From: an uncultured Hydrogenophaga sp.
Lineage (GTDB): Bacteria > Pseudomonadota > Gammaproteobacteria > Burkholderiales > Burkholderiaceae_C
Length of the DNA: 64,000 nucleotides
Direction: 5' to 3'
Assembly: GCF_958439165.1 (NCBI RefSeq)
Contig: NZ_OY288129.1
Span: 62,001 to 126,000 of the forward strand
The position numbers and the translations under genes were made by a program. The notes beneath the pieces were generated by a model that saw nothing but the letters and a program-made list of their open reading frames with translations, was not told the origin of the DNA and did no database searches. This document shows positions 52,967 through 61,619 of the stretch, piece after piece. Position 1 is the first letter of the stretch; each line of letters starts with the position of its first letter.

Positions 52967-53413
52967 TCAGTCGTCGGCGCCGCTGACCACGCGGCGGATC
53001 GCTTCGGTGCCGAAGCCGCGCGAGGCCAGAAACCGCATCTGCCGGGCGCGCCCGGTGGCATCGGCCGCGGGCTCACCAAACTTCCTGCGCCAGACCTCCC
53101 GCGCGCGCTCCACCTCGGTGCGGCGCAGGGCATCCAGCGCATCGGCCATGGCCTCGGGGCTCACGCCCTTGGCCTGCAGTTCCTGCTTCACACGGCCGGT
53201 GCCCAGGCGGGCGGCACGCCGGTGCACCACCGACTCGACCACCCGCTGCTCGCTGATGAAGCCCTTGGCCTGCAGCTCATCGAGCGCCCGGGCCAGTTCA
53301 CCCGGCTCGGTCTCGTGCGCAGCCAGCTTGCGCTCAAGCTCGGCCCGCGAGTGTTCGCGGCCGGCCAGGAGCCGCAGGGCACGGCCCTTGAGCGAGAGTG
53401 TCTGGAAACCCAC
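52967..53413 (-). CDS. recX: RecX regulatory protein
   Basis: 148 aa; small helical inhibitor of RecA filaments. Three-helix repeats are visible: ALRLLAGREHSRAELERKLA, ALDELQAKGFISEQRVVESV, ELQAKGVSPEAMADALDAL and ARQMRFLASRGFGTEAIRRV. It lies 30 nt after recA on the same strand, the usual recA-recX pair. Confidence 0.93.
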   Translation of the reverse strand: MGFQTLSLKGRALRLLAGREHSRAELERKLAAHETEPGELARALDELQAKGFISEQRVVESVVHRRAARLGTGRVKQELQAKGVSPEAMADALDALRRTEVERAREVWRRKFGEPAADATGRARQMRFLASRGFGTEAIRRVVSGADD

Positions 53414-53443
53414 CGGTGCAGGGACGGGGCTGTCCGGGGCCGC

Positions 53444-54565
53444 TTATTCAGCGACCTCGGCGTCGGCCTTGGCTTCTGCCTTGGCCTTGGACTTGCGTGC
53501 AGCCGGGGCTGCCGGTTCGGCGGCACCGCCGTCCACCGGCAGCAGGGGCACACCCAGCTCGGTGCGGACCTTGTTCTCGATCTCCAGGCGCAGTTCGGGG
53601 TTCTCGCGCAGGAACTCGCGGGCGTTGTCGCGGCCCTGGCCGATCTTTTCGCCGTTGTAGGCATACCAGGCGCCCGACTTCTCGATCACGCGGTTGAGCA
53701 CGCCGAGGTCGAGGATCTCGCCCTCGCGGCTGATGCCTTCGCCGAACAGGATGTCGAATTCGGCCGTCTTGAAGGGCGGGCTGACCTTGTTCTTGACCAC
53801 CTTGACCTTGGTCTCGTTGCCGATGGCCTCTTCGCCCTTCTTGATGGTGCCGGTGCGGCGGATGTCCAGGCGGACCGAGGCGTAGAACTTCAGCGCATTG
53901 CCGCCGGTGGTGGTTTCGGGGCTGCCGAACATCACGCCGATCTTCATGCGGATCTGGTTGATGAAGATCACCGTGCAGTTGGTCTTCTTGATGGTGGCGG
54001 TGAGCTTGCGCAGCGCCTGGCTCATGAGGCGGGCCTGCAGGCCGGGCAGCTGGTCACCCATCTCGCCTTCGATTTCGGCCTTGGGCGTGAGCGCGGCCAC
54101 CGAGTCGACGACCACCAGGTCGACCGCACCGGAGCGCACCAGCGAGTCGACGATTTCCAGTGCCTGCTCGCCGGTGTCGGGCTGGGAAATGAGCAGGTCG
54201 GGCAGGTTGACGCCGAGCTTCTGGGCGTACTGCACGTCCAGCGCATGTTCGGCGTCCACGAAGGCGCAGGTGCCGGCGAGTTTCTGCATTTCGGCGATGA
54301 CCTGCAGGGTCAGCGTGGTCTTGCCGGAGGATTCCGGGCCGTAGATCTCGATCACGCGGCCGCGCGGCAGGCCACCGACGCCCAGGGCGATGTCCAGGCC
54401 CAGCGAACCGGTGGACACCACCTGGATGTCCTCGATGGCTTCGCCCTCGCCCAGCCGCATGATGGTGCCCTTGCCGAACTGCTTCTCGATCTGGGCCAGG
54501 GCGGCCTGCAGGGCTTTGGCCTTTTCGGCGTTGAGGGGGTTGTTGGCTTTCATTCCGGTGTCCAT
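53444..54565 (-). CDS. recA: RecA recombinase
   Basis: 373 aa. Walker A GPESSGKTTLTLQV, Walker B LVVVDSVAALTPKAE, L2 region GVMFGSPETTTGGNALKFYA, KAEFD-like tail and an Ala/Lys-rich C-terminus (ARKSKAKAEAKADAEVAE). ATG 54565 has AGGAG at good spacing; the longer frame upstream is the promoter region. Homologous recombination and the SOS co-protease role. A LexA-like box lies 35-50 nt upstream. Confidence 0.97.
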   Translation of the reverse strand: MDTGMKANNPLNAEKAKALQAALAQIEKQFGKGTIMRLGEGEAIEDIQVVSTGSLGLDIALGVGGLPRGRVIEIYGPESSGKTTLTLQVIAEMQKLAGTCAFVDAEHALDVQYAQKLGVNLPDLLISQPDTGEQALEIVDSLVRSGAVDLVVVDSVAALTPKAEIEGEMGDQLPGLQARLMSQALRKLTATIKKTNCTVIFINQIRMKIGVMFGSPETTTGGNALKFYASVRLDIRRTGTIKKGEEAIGNETKVKVVKNKVSPPFKTAEFDILFGEGISREGEILDLGVLNRVIEKSGAWYAYNGEKIGQGRDNAREFLRENPELRLEIENKVRTELGVPLLPVDGGAAEPAAPAARKSKAKAEAKADAEVAE

Positions 54566-54599
54566 GCGAGGCTCCTGGTGGGTGGGGTTGCATCCAGCA

Positions 54600-54615
54600 C
54601 TGGATGGGTGAACAG
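54600..54615 (-). promoter_or_regulatory. LexA-like box upstream of recA
   Basis: On the minus strand CTGT-TCACCCAT-CCAG fits CTGT-N8-ACAG with one mismatch, 35 nt before the recA ATG and close to a TACACT -10-like hexamer just upstream. SOS control of recA is expected. Confidence 0.5.
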
Positions 54616-54633
54616 GAGTGTAGCGACGAATAC

Positions 54634-54651
54634 TTTTCGAAATCATGATTT
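54634..54651. promoter_or_regulatory. Overlapping palindromes between recA and the MarR gene
   Basis: TTTCGAAA (54635-54642) and the perfect 12-bp palindrome AAATCATGATTT (54640-54651), 31 bp before the MarR ATG. Suited to a MarR-type dimer; autoregulation is inferred. Confidence 0.4.
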
Positions 54652-54681
54652 ATTGGTCAGTTTGCCTTACCATCTGGCGCC

Positions 54682-55182
54682 ATGCTGCTGGTCGCACTGC
54701 CCGCCCCTGAACCCGCACCGCCCGACGACCGCTGGCGCGGCGGACACCTGGGCCGGCTGCTGGGCGAGGCCATGCGCCGGTTCGACGCGCGCGTGCTGCA
54801 GCTCATGGCCAGCGACGGCGAGGTGCCGCTGGCCCTGGCTCACCTGGCCGAGCGCGATCAGGTGGGCGCGGCCCATGTGCACATCACCCGCCACCTTTCC
54901 CTGCGGGGTTCACGCCTGACCGAGCTGGCCGCCCACGCCGGCATGAGCAAGCAGGCCATGGGCGACCTGGTGGTGCAGTGCGAGGCCTGGGGCCTGGTGC
55001 GGCGCGAGCCGGACCCGATGGACCGCCGGGCCCGGCGCATCGTGTTCACGGCCATGGGTCTGCAATGGCTGGATGCGTTCCGGCGCGCCGTGGCACAGGC
55101 AGAAGGCGAGTTCCGGTCACAGGTGGGGCCGGACGTGGCGACCGTGGTCAGCCTGGGGCTGGAGGCCTACGCCCGCACCTGA
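54682..55182 (+). CDS. MarR family transcriptional regulator
   Basis: 166 aa winged-helix protein. RFDARVLQLMASDGEVPLAL, HVHITRHLSLRGSRLTELAA, HAGMSKQAMGDLVVQCEAWG (recognition helix) and the wing LVRREPDPMDRRARRIVFTA followed by MGLQWL. The ligand is unknown. It is divergent from recA and lies 49 nt before a two-component pair that it might influence. It is somewhat unusual in its Pro-rich N-terminus. Confidence 0.88.
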   Translation: MLLVALPAPEPAPPDDRWRGGHLGRLLGEAMRRFDARVLQLMASDGEVPLALAHLAERDQVGAAHVHITRHLSLRGSRLTELAAHAGMSKQAMGDLVVQCEAWGLVRREPDPMDRRARRIVFTAMGLQWLDAFRRAVAQAEGEFRSQVGPDVATVVSLGLEAYART

Positions 55183-55231
55183 CACCCCGGGGGGCACCCT
55201 AGAATCCGTGCAGAACCACGAGGAGACAGGC

Positions 55232-55906
55232 ATGCGGATCCTGATTGCGGAAGACGACCAGGTGCTGGCGGACGGGCTGCTGCGCAGCCTGCGGGCCGCC
55301 GGCGCGGCGGTGGACCATGTGGCCAGCGGCGCCGAAGCCGATGCGGCCCTCATGACCAACAACGAGTTCGACCTGCTCATCCTCGACCTGGGCCTGCCGC
55401 GCCTGCACGGGCTGGAGGTGCTCAAACGGCTGCGCTCGCGCGGCTCGCAGCTGCCGGTGCTGATCCTCACCGCCGCCGACAGCATTGAAGAGCGCGTGAA
55501 GGGCCTGGACTACGGCGCCGACGACTACATGGCCAAGCCGTTCAGCCTGCAGGAGCTGGAAGCCCGGGTGCGTGCGCTGACCCGGCGCGGCATGGGCGGC
55601 ACCACCAACACGATCCGTCACGGTCCGCTGGAGTACGACCAGGCGGGCCGGGTGGCCACCATCGACGGCAAGATGGTCGAACTGTCGGCGCGCGAGCTGG
55701 GCCTGCTGGAAGTGCTGCTGCAGCGTGCCGGCCGCCTGGTCAGCAAGGACCAGCTGGTCGAGCGGCTGTGCGAATGGGGCGAAGAGGTGAGCAACAACGC
55801 CATCGAGGTCTACATCCATCGCCTGCGCAAGAAGATCGAGAAAGGTCCGATCAGGATTGCCACCGTGCGCGGCCTGGGCTACTGCCTTGAAAAAATCCCC
55901 GGCTGA
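55232..55906 (+). CDS. OmpR-family response regulator (TctD/QseB-like)
   Basis: 224 aa. Receiver with acidic EDD at 7-9, phospho-acceptor Asp52 in LLILDLGLPRLHG and Lys in YMAKPFS. C-terminal winged helix with LSARELGLLEVLLQRAGRLV and NNAIEVYIHRLRKKIEKGPI. GAGGAGA precedes ATG 55232. Similar to TctD, which controls tricarboxylate uptake. The kinase start lies within its last codons. Confidence 0.93.
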   Translation: MRILIAEDDQVLADGLLRSLRAAGAAVDHVASGAEADAALMTNNEFDLLILDLGLPRLHGLEVLKRLRSRGSQLPVLILTAADSIEERVKGLDYGADDYMAKPFSLQELEARVRALTRRGMGGTTNTIRHGPLEYDQAGRVATIDGKMVELSARELGLLEVLLQRAGRLVSKDQLVERLCEWGEEVSNNAIEVYIHRLRKKIEKGPIRIATVRGLGYCLEKIPG

Positions 55907-57371
55907 ACCGGACCGGTCCGGCTCGGTCGGCTTCGGTCTGTTCCAGCGAGAACAGCGCAGCCTGTTCGGCGAGATCCTGGACTGGATGCTCACGCCGCTG
56001 CTGCTGCTCTGGCCACTGTCGCTCGCCCTCACCTGGTTCGTGGCCCAGGGCATTGCCAGCAAGCCCTTCGACCGGGCGCTCGAATTCAACCTGCAGGCAC
56101 TGACCCAGCTGGTGGTCAACAACGACGGCCGGGTGATCTTCGTGCTGAACAACCAGGCGCGCGACCTGCTGCGGGCCGACGACAGCGACCTGGTGTACTA
56201 CCAGGTGGTCGACGCCCAGGGCCGGCTGGTCAGCGGCGAAGGTGACTTCCCCTCTCCCCAGGACGACCCCGCGCCCGCTCCGGGCCGTGTGCTGCTGCGC
56301 GACGACGTGGTGCGTGGCGACGAGGTGCGGGTGGCCTACACCTGGCTGGACCGCAGCGACGCGGCCGGCCCGGTACTGATGCAGGTGGCGGAGACCAAGG
56401 GCAAGCGCTCGACGCTGGCCAACGAGATCATCAAGGGCGTGATGGTGCCGCAGTTCGTCATCCTGCCCCTGGCGGTGCTGCTGGTGTGGCTGGCGCTGGT
56501 GCGCGGCATCCGTCCGCTGTCCGATCTGGAGCAGCGCATCAGGGCCCGGCGACCGGACGATCTGAGCCCGATCGAGGAGTCCTTCATTCCGCAGGAAGTG
56601 GCGCCCCTGGTGTCGTCCATCAACGACCTGCTGACCCGGCTCAAGGCCTCGCTCACCACGCAGCGCCGCTTTCTGGCGGACGCGGCCCACCAGCTGAAGA
56701 CGCCGCTGGCCGGCCTGCGCATGCAGGCCGAACTGGCCCAGCGGGAAACCGATCCGCGCGAGCTGCGCGGGTCGCTGCAGCAGATCTCGCGCTCCAGTGC
56801 CCGGGCCACGCACACGGTCAACCAGCTGCTGGCGCTGGCCCGCGCCGAGTCCACCGGACGCGCCCTGCCCAGCGCCCGCATCGATCTGGCCCGGCTGGTA
56901 CAGACCGTGGTGCAGGACTCGGTGCCGCGTGCGCTGGAGGCCGGCATCGACCTGGGCTACGAAGGCCCGGACGACATGCCACCCGAGCTGCACCCGATGG
57001 GCAACCCGGTGCTGCTGCAGGAAATGGTGCGCAACCTGGTGGACAACGCCATCGCCTATTCCGGGCGGGGTGGCGTGGTCACCGCGCGGGTGCTGGCCGA
57101 CCGGTTCAGCGGTGTGCAGGTGCTGCAGGTCGAGGACAACGGACCCGGAGTTCCCGAGAACGAGCGTCACCTGGTGATGCAGCCCTTCTACCGGGCGCTG
57201 GGCACCAACGTCGACGGCTCAGGCCTGGGGCTGGCCATCGTCCAGGAAATTGCGCAGCAACACGGCGCCACCGTGAGCATGGAAGATGCCCACCCCGAGC
57301 GTGCGCAGCACGGCCTGCGCGTGTCGGTCAAGTTTCTGCCCAAGCCCGATGAGGCTCAGGCCGGCTTGTAG
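55887..57371 (+). CDS. Sensor histidine kinase (TctE-like)
   Basis: 494 aa from a TTG at 55887 (TTG 55857 also possible; the first ATG would cut into TM1). TM1 about 35-55, a periplasmic domain of about 125 residues (QALTQLVVNNDGRVIFVLNN), TM2 about 186-206, HAMP-like linker, HisKA with His268 in FLADAAHQLKTPLAGLRMQA, and HATPase with NLVDNAIAYSGRGG and GSGLGLAIVQEIAQQHGA. The 2CSK_N-type periplasmic domain suggests sensing of tricarboxylates or similar. It overlaps the regulator by 20 nt and the convergent GST by 16 nt. Confidence 0.9.
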   Translation: MKKSPAEPDRSGSVGFGLFQREQRSLFGEILDWMLTPLLLLWPLSLALTWFVAQGIASKPFDRALEFNLQALTQLVVNNDGRVIFVLNNQARDLLRADDSDLVYYQVVDAQGRLVSGEGDFPSPQDDPAPAPGRVLLRDDVVRGDEVRVAYTWLDRSDAAGPVLMQVAETKGKRSTLANEIIKGVMVPQFVILPLAVLLVWLALVRGIRPLSDLEQRIRARRPDDLSPIEESFIPQEVAPLVSSINDLLTRLKASLTTQRRFLADAAHQLKTPLAGLRMQAELAQRETDPRELRGSLQQISRSSARATHTVNQLLALARAESTGRALPSARIDLARLVQTVVQDSVPRALEAGIDLGYEGPDDMPPELHPMGNPVLLQEMVRNLVDNAIAYSGRGGVVTARVLADRFSGVQVLQVEDNGPGVPENERHLVMQPFYRALGTNVDGSGLGLAIVQEIAQQHGATVSMEDAHPERAQHGLRVSVKFLPKPDEAQAGL

Positions 57372-58003
57372 ACGTTGAGCTGCAGCCGCTCGCGCTCGAC
57401 GGCGCGGGCCACCGCCGGCAAGCCGGCAAAGCGCTGCGCCAGGTCCCAGGTGGCCGGCAGGGTGGCGGGATCGACACCCGCCATGCCGCCCCAGCGCAGC
57501 AGCGTCAGGGCATAGGCATCGAGCACACCGGGCTGGGCGCCGGCCAGCCAGGGCGCAGCAGCGCGGGCCATGACCTCCATGTCCTCCAGCAGCCCCCGAT
57601 AAGCCTGCACCGCGTGCTCCTTCACGGCCTTCTGCGCCGCTTCGTCGCTGGTGAACTTCTGGGGCATGAACACGTGGGTGAAGGTCGGGTGCACCGTGTT
57701 GTTCATCCACATGAGCATCTGCAGCGCGCGGGTGCGGGCCATGCCACCGGAGGGCAGCAGGCCTGCCTGGGGGAACAGCGCGTCCAGATGCAGCGCGATG
57801 GCCGGGATCTGGGTGACCACGTCGGCGCCGTCCACCAGCACCGGCACCTGACCGCGCGGGTTCAGGGCCAGGTACTCGGGCGAGCGCTGCTCACCCTTGT
57901 GCAGCTTGACAATCACCGGCTCGAAGGTGGCGCCGGCCAGCTCCAGGGCAGCATGGGGCACGAAGGAACAGGCGCCGGGGGCGAAGAACAGCTTGAGGCT
58001 CAC
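57356..58003 (-). CDS. Glutathione S-transferase family protein
   Basis: 215 aa from GTG 58003, preferred because GGAGA stands 7 nt upstream and the protein then begins SLKLFFAPGACSFVPHAALE as in GSTs. ATG 58027 would add eight residues and overlap the topB stop by ATGA. Thioredoxin-like domain with LNPRGQVPVLVDGADVVTQI; helical C-terminal domain with PWLAGAQPGVLDAYALTLLR. Beta-class-like (Cys in GACSF). The substrate is unknown. Confidence 0.88.
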   Translation of the reverse strand: MSLKLFFAPGACSFVPHAALELAGATFEPVIVKLHKGEQRSPEYLALNPRGQVPVLVDGADVVTQIPAIALHLDALFPQAGLLPSGGMARTRALQMLMWMNNTVHPTFTHVFMPQKFTSDEAAQKAVKEHAVQAYRGLLEDMEVMARAAAPWLAGAQPGVLDAYALTLLRWGGMAGVDPATLPATWDLAQRFAGLPAVARAVERERLQLNVYKPA

Positions 58004-58023
58004 GGGGGTGTCTCCTGGGTTGG

Positions 58024-60978
58024 TCATTGCAGGTGCTGGCCGACCAGGCCGGCGATCTCGAACATGGTCACGGCGTCCTTGCCGAACACCGGGCGCAGCT
58101 TGGCATCGGCGTTGATGCGGCGCTTGTCGGCGGCGTCCTGCAGGCCGTTGGCCTTGATGTAGTCCCACAGCTTCTTGACCACCTCGGGCCGCGACACCGG
58201 GCCCTCGCCGATCACCGCCGCCAGGGCGGCGCTGGGCTGCTTGCCGGTGGCGGCCGTGGTCTTGCGGGGTGCCTTGGGTGCGGCTGCCTTCTTGGCCGGA
58301 GCGGCCTTCTTCGCCGCCGGAGTCTTCTTGGCTGCGGCCGCCTTGGCAGCCGGCCGCGCAGCGGTCTTGCGTGGCGGGTACTTGCTCTCGCGCTGCTCGA
58401 ATTCGAAGTTGACCTTGCCGGCCTCCTTGTCCCAGGCCAGGAAAGCCTTGAACGCCCGGCGGGTGCGCATGGAGACGAACTTGTCCAGCAGGTCGGTCTT
58501 GCCGGTGGCCAGCAGCTTGCTCATCTGCTCGCGCGCCACCGGCTGCTGCAGGATGATCTTGCCGCTCTTGAAGTCGCAGCTCGGCGTGACCTGCTGCGCG
58601 GTGGGCACGGCCCGCTCGCACACATAGTTGGCGCCGTGCTCATGCACTGCGCCACCGCACTTGGGACAGCCGCCCAACGACTCGCTGGCGCCGAAGTCGA
58701 CCAGCTCACCGGTCTCCTCCTCGCGCTTGTCGTCGCCGAAGTCGAACTCCAGCTTCCAGTTGCTGTCCTCTTCGCTGAACTTGAGCACCATCTCGGCCAC
58801 GAAGGGCCAGCCCGCCTTGGAACGGAAACCCTCCAGCGGGCCGATGTGGCGATCGCGCACGAAGGCCTCGGCCTCGTCCATCTCGAAGGTGCGGCCGGCC
58901 GGCGACTTGGTGAACGAGAAGCCGCAGCCCTCGCTGGTGCCATCGGCGCCGGTGCAGGCATAACGGCGGTAGTTCTCCTTCACCACACCGCCGCAGTTCG
59001 GGCAGGGCGACTGCAGCGTGGCGTAGTTGCCCGGCACCGTGTCGCGGTCGTATTCCTTGGCCTTCTTCACCAGCCGCTCGGTCATGGCCGCAATGTCGGC
59101 CATGAAGGCGGCACGGCTGAGCTTGCCCTGCTCCATCTGGGCCAGCTTGTATTCCCATTCGCCGGTGAGCTCGGGGCGGGAGAGCTCTTCCACCTCCAGG
59201 CCGCGCAGCAGGGTCATGAGCTGGAACGCCTTGGCGGTGGGGATGATCTCCCGACCCTCGCGCAGCATGTACTTCTCGGTCAGCAGGCCTTCGATGATGG
59301 CCGCGCGGGTGGCCGGGGTGCCCAGCCCCTTCTCCTGCATGGCCTCGCGCAGCTCGTCGTCGTCCACCAGCTTGCCGGCGCCCTCCATGGCGCCCAGCAG
59401 CGTGGCTTCGCTGTAGCGGGCCGGCGGGCGGGTCTTGAGGCCCTTGGCCTCGACCGACTCGGTGCGCACCGTCTCGCCCTCGCGCACCGGCACCAGGTTC
59501 TGGCCCTTGTCGCCATCCCTGGCATCGGCCACGTCCTCGGCAGCCTCCTTGCCGTACACCGCCATCCAGCCCGGCTTGACCAGCACCTTGCCCTCGGTCT
59601 TGAAGTGGTGGTTGAGCACGGTCGAGATGCGCGTGGTCACCATGAACTCGGCGCTGGGGAAGAACACCGCCAGGAAGCGGCGCACCACCAGGTCATAGAG
59701 CTTCTGCTCGGCCTCCGACAGGCCGCTGGGGGCCTGCAGCGTGGGGATGATGGCGAAGTGGTCCGAGACCTTGCTGTTGTCGAACACGCGCTTGCTCGGC
59801 CGGATGTAGCCGTTGTTGAGCGCGGTCAGGGCGAACGGCGCCAGGTGCTTCATGCCGCTGTCGGCCAGCATCTCGAAGGTCTGCTTGACCGTGGGCAGGT
59901 AGTCCTCCGGCAGGGCGCGCGAATCGGTACGCGGATAGGTCAGGGCCTTGTGGCGTTCGTACAGGCTCTGCGCCAGCTGCAGCGTGGTCTTGGCCGAGAA
60001 GCCGAATCGGCCGTTGGCTTCGCGCTGCAGGCTGGTCAGGTCGTACAGCAGACCGCTGGCCTGGGTGGTGGGCTTGCGCTCCTCGGTCACGCTGGCGGCC
60101 TTGCCGCGCACCGCTTCCACGATGGCCAGGGCCTCGCGCTGGTCCCACAGGCGGTCAGCGCGCAGGTCGGCATCGGCGTCCTCACCGGCGGGCTTCTTGA
60201 AGTCGGGGTTGAACCACTTGGCCGGGTACTCACCGGCCTCGGCCAGGAAACTGGCGTGGATCTCCCAGTAGTCGCGGGCCCGGTGGGCGCGGATCTTCTC
60301 CTCCCGCTCCACCACGATGGACAGCGTGGGCGTCTGCACCCGGCCCACGGTGGTGAGGAAGAAGCCGCCGTCGCGCGAATTGAAGGCGGTCATGGCGCGG
60401 GTGCCGTTGATGCCGACCAGCCAGTCGGCCTCGGAACGGCTGCGGGCTGCGTCGGCCAGGCCACGCATCTGGGTGTCGCTGCGCAGGTGCTCGAAACCGT
60501 CGCGGATGGCCGCCGGCGTCATGGACTGCAGCCACAGGCGCTGCACCGGCTTGCCCAGACCCTGGTACTGGCCGCCCTTGAGGCCGCCGGCGTACTGCTC
60601 GATCAGGCGGAAGATCAGCTCGCCCTCGCGGCCCGCGTCGCAGGCATTGATCAGCGCGCCGACATCCTTGCGCTTGGCCAGCCGGACGACCGCATTCAGG
60701 CGCGACTTGGCCTTGTCGATCGGCTTGAGCTCGAAGTACGGGGGCAGCACCGGCAGGTGGGCAAAGCTCCACTTGCCGCGCTTGACGTCGAACTGCTCGG
60801 GCGCCGCAATCTCGACCAGGTGGCCGACGGCCGAGGTGACGACGTAGCCGTCGCTCTCGAAGTGGTCCTCGTGCTTCTCGAACTTGCCGGCCACCGGCGT
60901 GAGCGCACGCACGATGTCCTGCGCCACCGAAGGCTTCTCGGCAATGACCAGTGTCTTGGTGGAACCAGGGGTTTTCAT
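58024..60978 (-). CDS. topB: DNA topoisomerase III with C-terminal Lys/Ala linker and SWIB domain
   Basis: 984 aa. Toprim domain (about 8-150) with VIAEKPSVAQDIVRALTP and NACDAGREGELIF; type IA core with catalytic Tyr348 in ALTYPRTDSRALP; two C-terminal zinc ribbons (CPNCGGVVKENYRRYACTG; CPKCGGAVHEHGANYVCERA). Beyond these lies a Lys/Ala/Pro-rich H1-like stretch (about 867-906, KKTPAAKKAAPAKKAAAPK) and a SWIB/MDM2-type domain (about 911-984, PVSRPEVVKKLWDYIKANGL ... INADAKLRPVFGKDAVTMFE). Decatenation of DNA is the core role; the tail probably binds DNA or protein. ATG 60978 is chosen; nine extra codons are possible. Confidence 0.93.
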   Translation of the reverse strand: MKTPGSTKTLVIAEKPSVAQDIVRALTPVAGKFEKHEDHFESDGYVVTSAVGHLVEIAAPEQFDVKRGKWSFAHLPVLPPYFELKPIDKAKSRLNAVVRLAKRKDVGALINACDAGREGELIFRLIEQYAGGLKGGQYQGLGKPVQRLWLQSMTPAAIRDGFEHLRSDTQMRGLADAARSRSEADWLVGINGTRAMTAFNSRDGGFFLTTVGRVQTPTLSIVVEREEKIRAHRARDYWEIHASFLAEAGEYPAKWFNPDFKKPAGEDADADLRADRLWDQREALAIVEAVRGKAASVTEERKPTTQASGLLYDLTSLQREANGRFGFSAKTTLQLAQSLYERHKALTYPRTDSRALPEDYLPTVKQTFEMLADSGMKHLAPFALTALNNGYIRPSKRVFDNSKVSDHFAIIPTLQAPSGLSEAEQKLYDLVVRRFLAVFFPSAEFMVTTRISTVLNHHFKTEGKVLVKPGWMAVYGKEAAEDVADARDGDKGQNLVPVREGETVRTESVEAKGLKTRPPARYSEATLLGAMEGAGKLVDDDELREAMQEKGLGTPATRAAIIEGLLTEKYMLREGREIIPTAKAFQLMTLLRGLEVEELSRPELTGEWEYKLAQMEQGKLSRAAFMADIAAMTERLVKKAKEYDRDTVPGNYATLQSPCPNCGGVVKENYRRYACTGADGTSEGCGFSFTKSPAGRTFEMDEAEAFVRDRHIGPLEGFRSKAGWPFVAEMVLKFSEEDSNWKLEFDFGDDKREEETGELVDFGASESLGGCPKCGGAVHEHGANYVCERAVPTAQQVTPSCDFKSGKIILQQPVAREQMSKLLATGKTDLLDKFVSMRTRRAFKAFLAWDKEAGKVNFEFEQRESKYPPRKTAARPAAKAAAAKKTPAAKKAAPAKKAAAPKAPRKTTAATGKQPSAALAAVIGEGPVSRPEVVKKLWDYIKANGLQDAADKRRINADAKLRPVFGKDAVTMFEIAGLVGQHLQ

Positions 60979-61023
60979 CTCTACAATCCGGCTTTCCGCG
61001 CGCACACGCTGGCGCGCTCACGG

Positions 61024-61045
61024 GTGCGCACACATGCGCGCGCAC
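61024..61045. repeat. 22-bp alternating purine/pyrimidine tract between topB and the SET gene
   Basis: Every step from g61024 to c61045 alternates purine and pyrimidine and is mostly GC/CA steps, with inverted ends GTGCGC/GCGCAC. Such tracts can flip to Z-DNA under negative supercoiling. It spans the possible SET start at 61034. Confidence 0.8.
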
Positions 61046-61600
61046 CTGCATGAAACAACCTTACCAAAAACTCCGACCGTGACGAAAAGCCCCGGAAAGC
61101 CCTTGGCGCGCCAGACAAAAGCCACTGCGCCGGTCCGGCGCATCCAGGTCCGCCGCTCGGGGGTTCATGGCCGGGGGGTCTATGCGGTGGTCGATCTCGC
61201 CGAGGGCGAGACCCTCATCGAATACGTGGGCGAGGTGATCAGCTGGACCGAGGCGCTGGACCGCCACCCGCACGACCCGAGCGACCCCAACCACACCTTC
61301 TACTTCCACATCGACGAGGACCGCGTCATCGACGCCAAGTTCGGCGGCAACTCGTCGCGCTGGATCAACCACAGCTGCGCGCCCAACTGCGAAGCCGAGG
61401 TGGACGAGGGCCGGGTGTTCATCCGCGCGCTGCGCAACATCGCGGCCGGCGAAGAACTGTTCTACGACTATGGCCTGGTCATTGACGAGCCGCTGACCCC
61501 GTCGCTCAAGAAGCAATACCCCTGCTGGTGCGGCGCACCGAAGTGCCGGGGCACCCTGCTGGCGCCCAAGCGCGGCGGGCGGGCCACCCGGCTGGGTTGA
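61034..61600 (+). CDS. SET-domain protein lysine methyltransferase
   Basis: 188 aa from ATG 61034; GTG 61079 would give 173 aa. SET motifs: RRSGVHGRGVYAVVDLAEGE, TLIEYVGEVISW, the SAM/pseudoknot motif WINHSCAPNCEAE (NHSC 112-115), EELFYDYGL (141-149) and a post-SET zinc cluster CWCGAPKC (Cys164, 166, 171). All catalytic parts of histone-lysine methyltransferases are present. The N-terminal tail is basic (KSPGKPLARQTKATAPVRR). It is divergent from the SWIB-topoisomerase, whose Lys-rich tail is a candidate substrate. Histone-like proteins are another. Confidence 0.9.
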   Translation: MRAHLHETTLPKTPTVTKSPGKPLARQTKATAPVRRIQVRRSGVHGRGVYAVVDLAEGETLIEYVGEVISWTEALDRHPHDPSDPNHTFYFHIDEDRVIDAKFGGNSSRWINHSCAPNCEAEVDEGRVFIRALRNIAAGEELFYDYGLVIDEPLTPSLKKQYPCWCGAPKCRGTLLAPKRGGRATRLG

Positions 61601-61619
61601 GACCTACCGGCGCCGCCCG

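Noticed and set aside
58027..61053. 1008-codon plus-strand frame opposite topB
   Set aside because: A high-GC antisense shadow; no domain, while the minus strand has a complete topoisomerase III.
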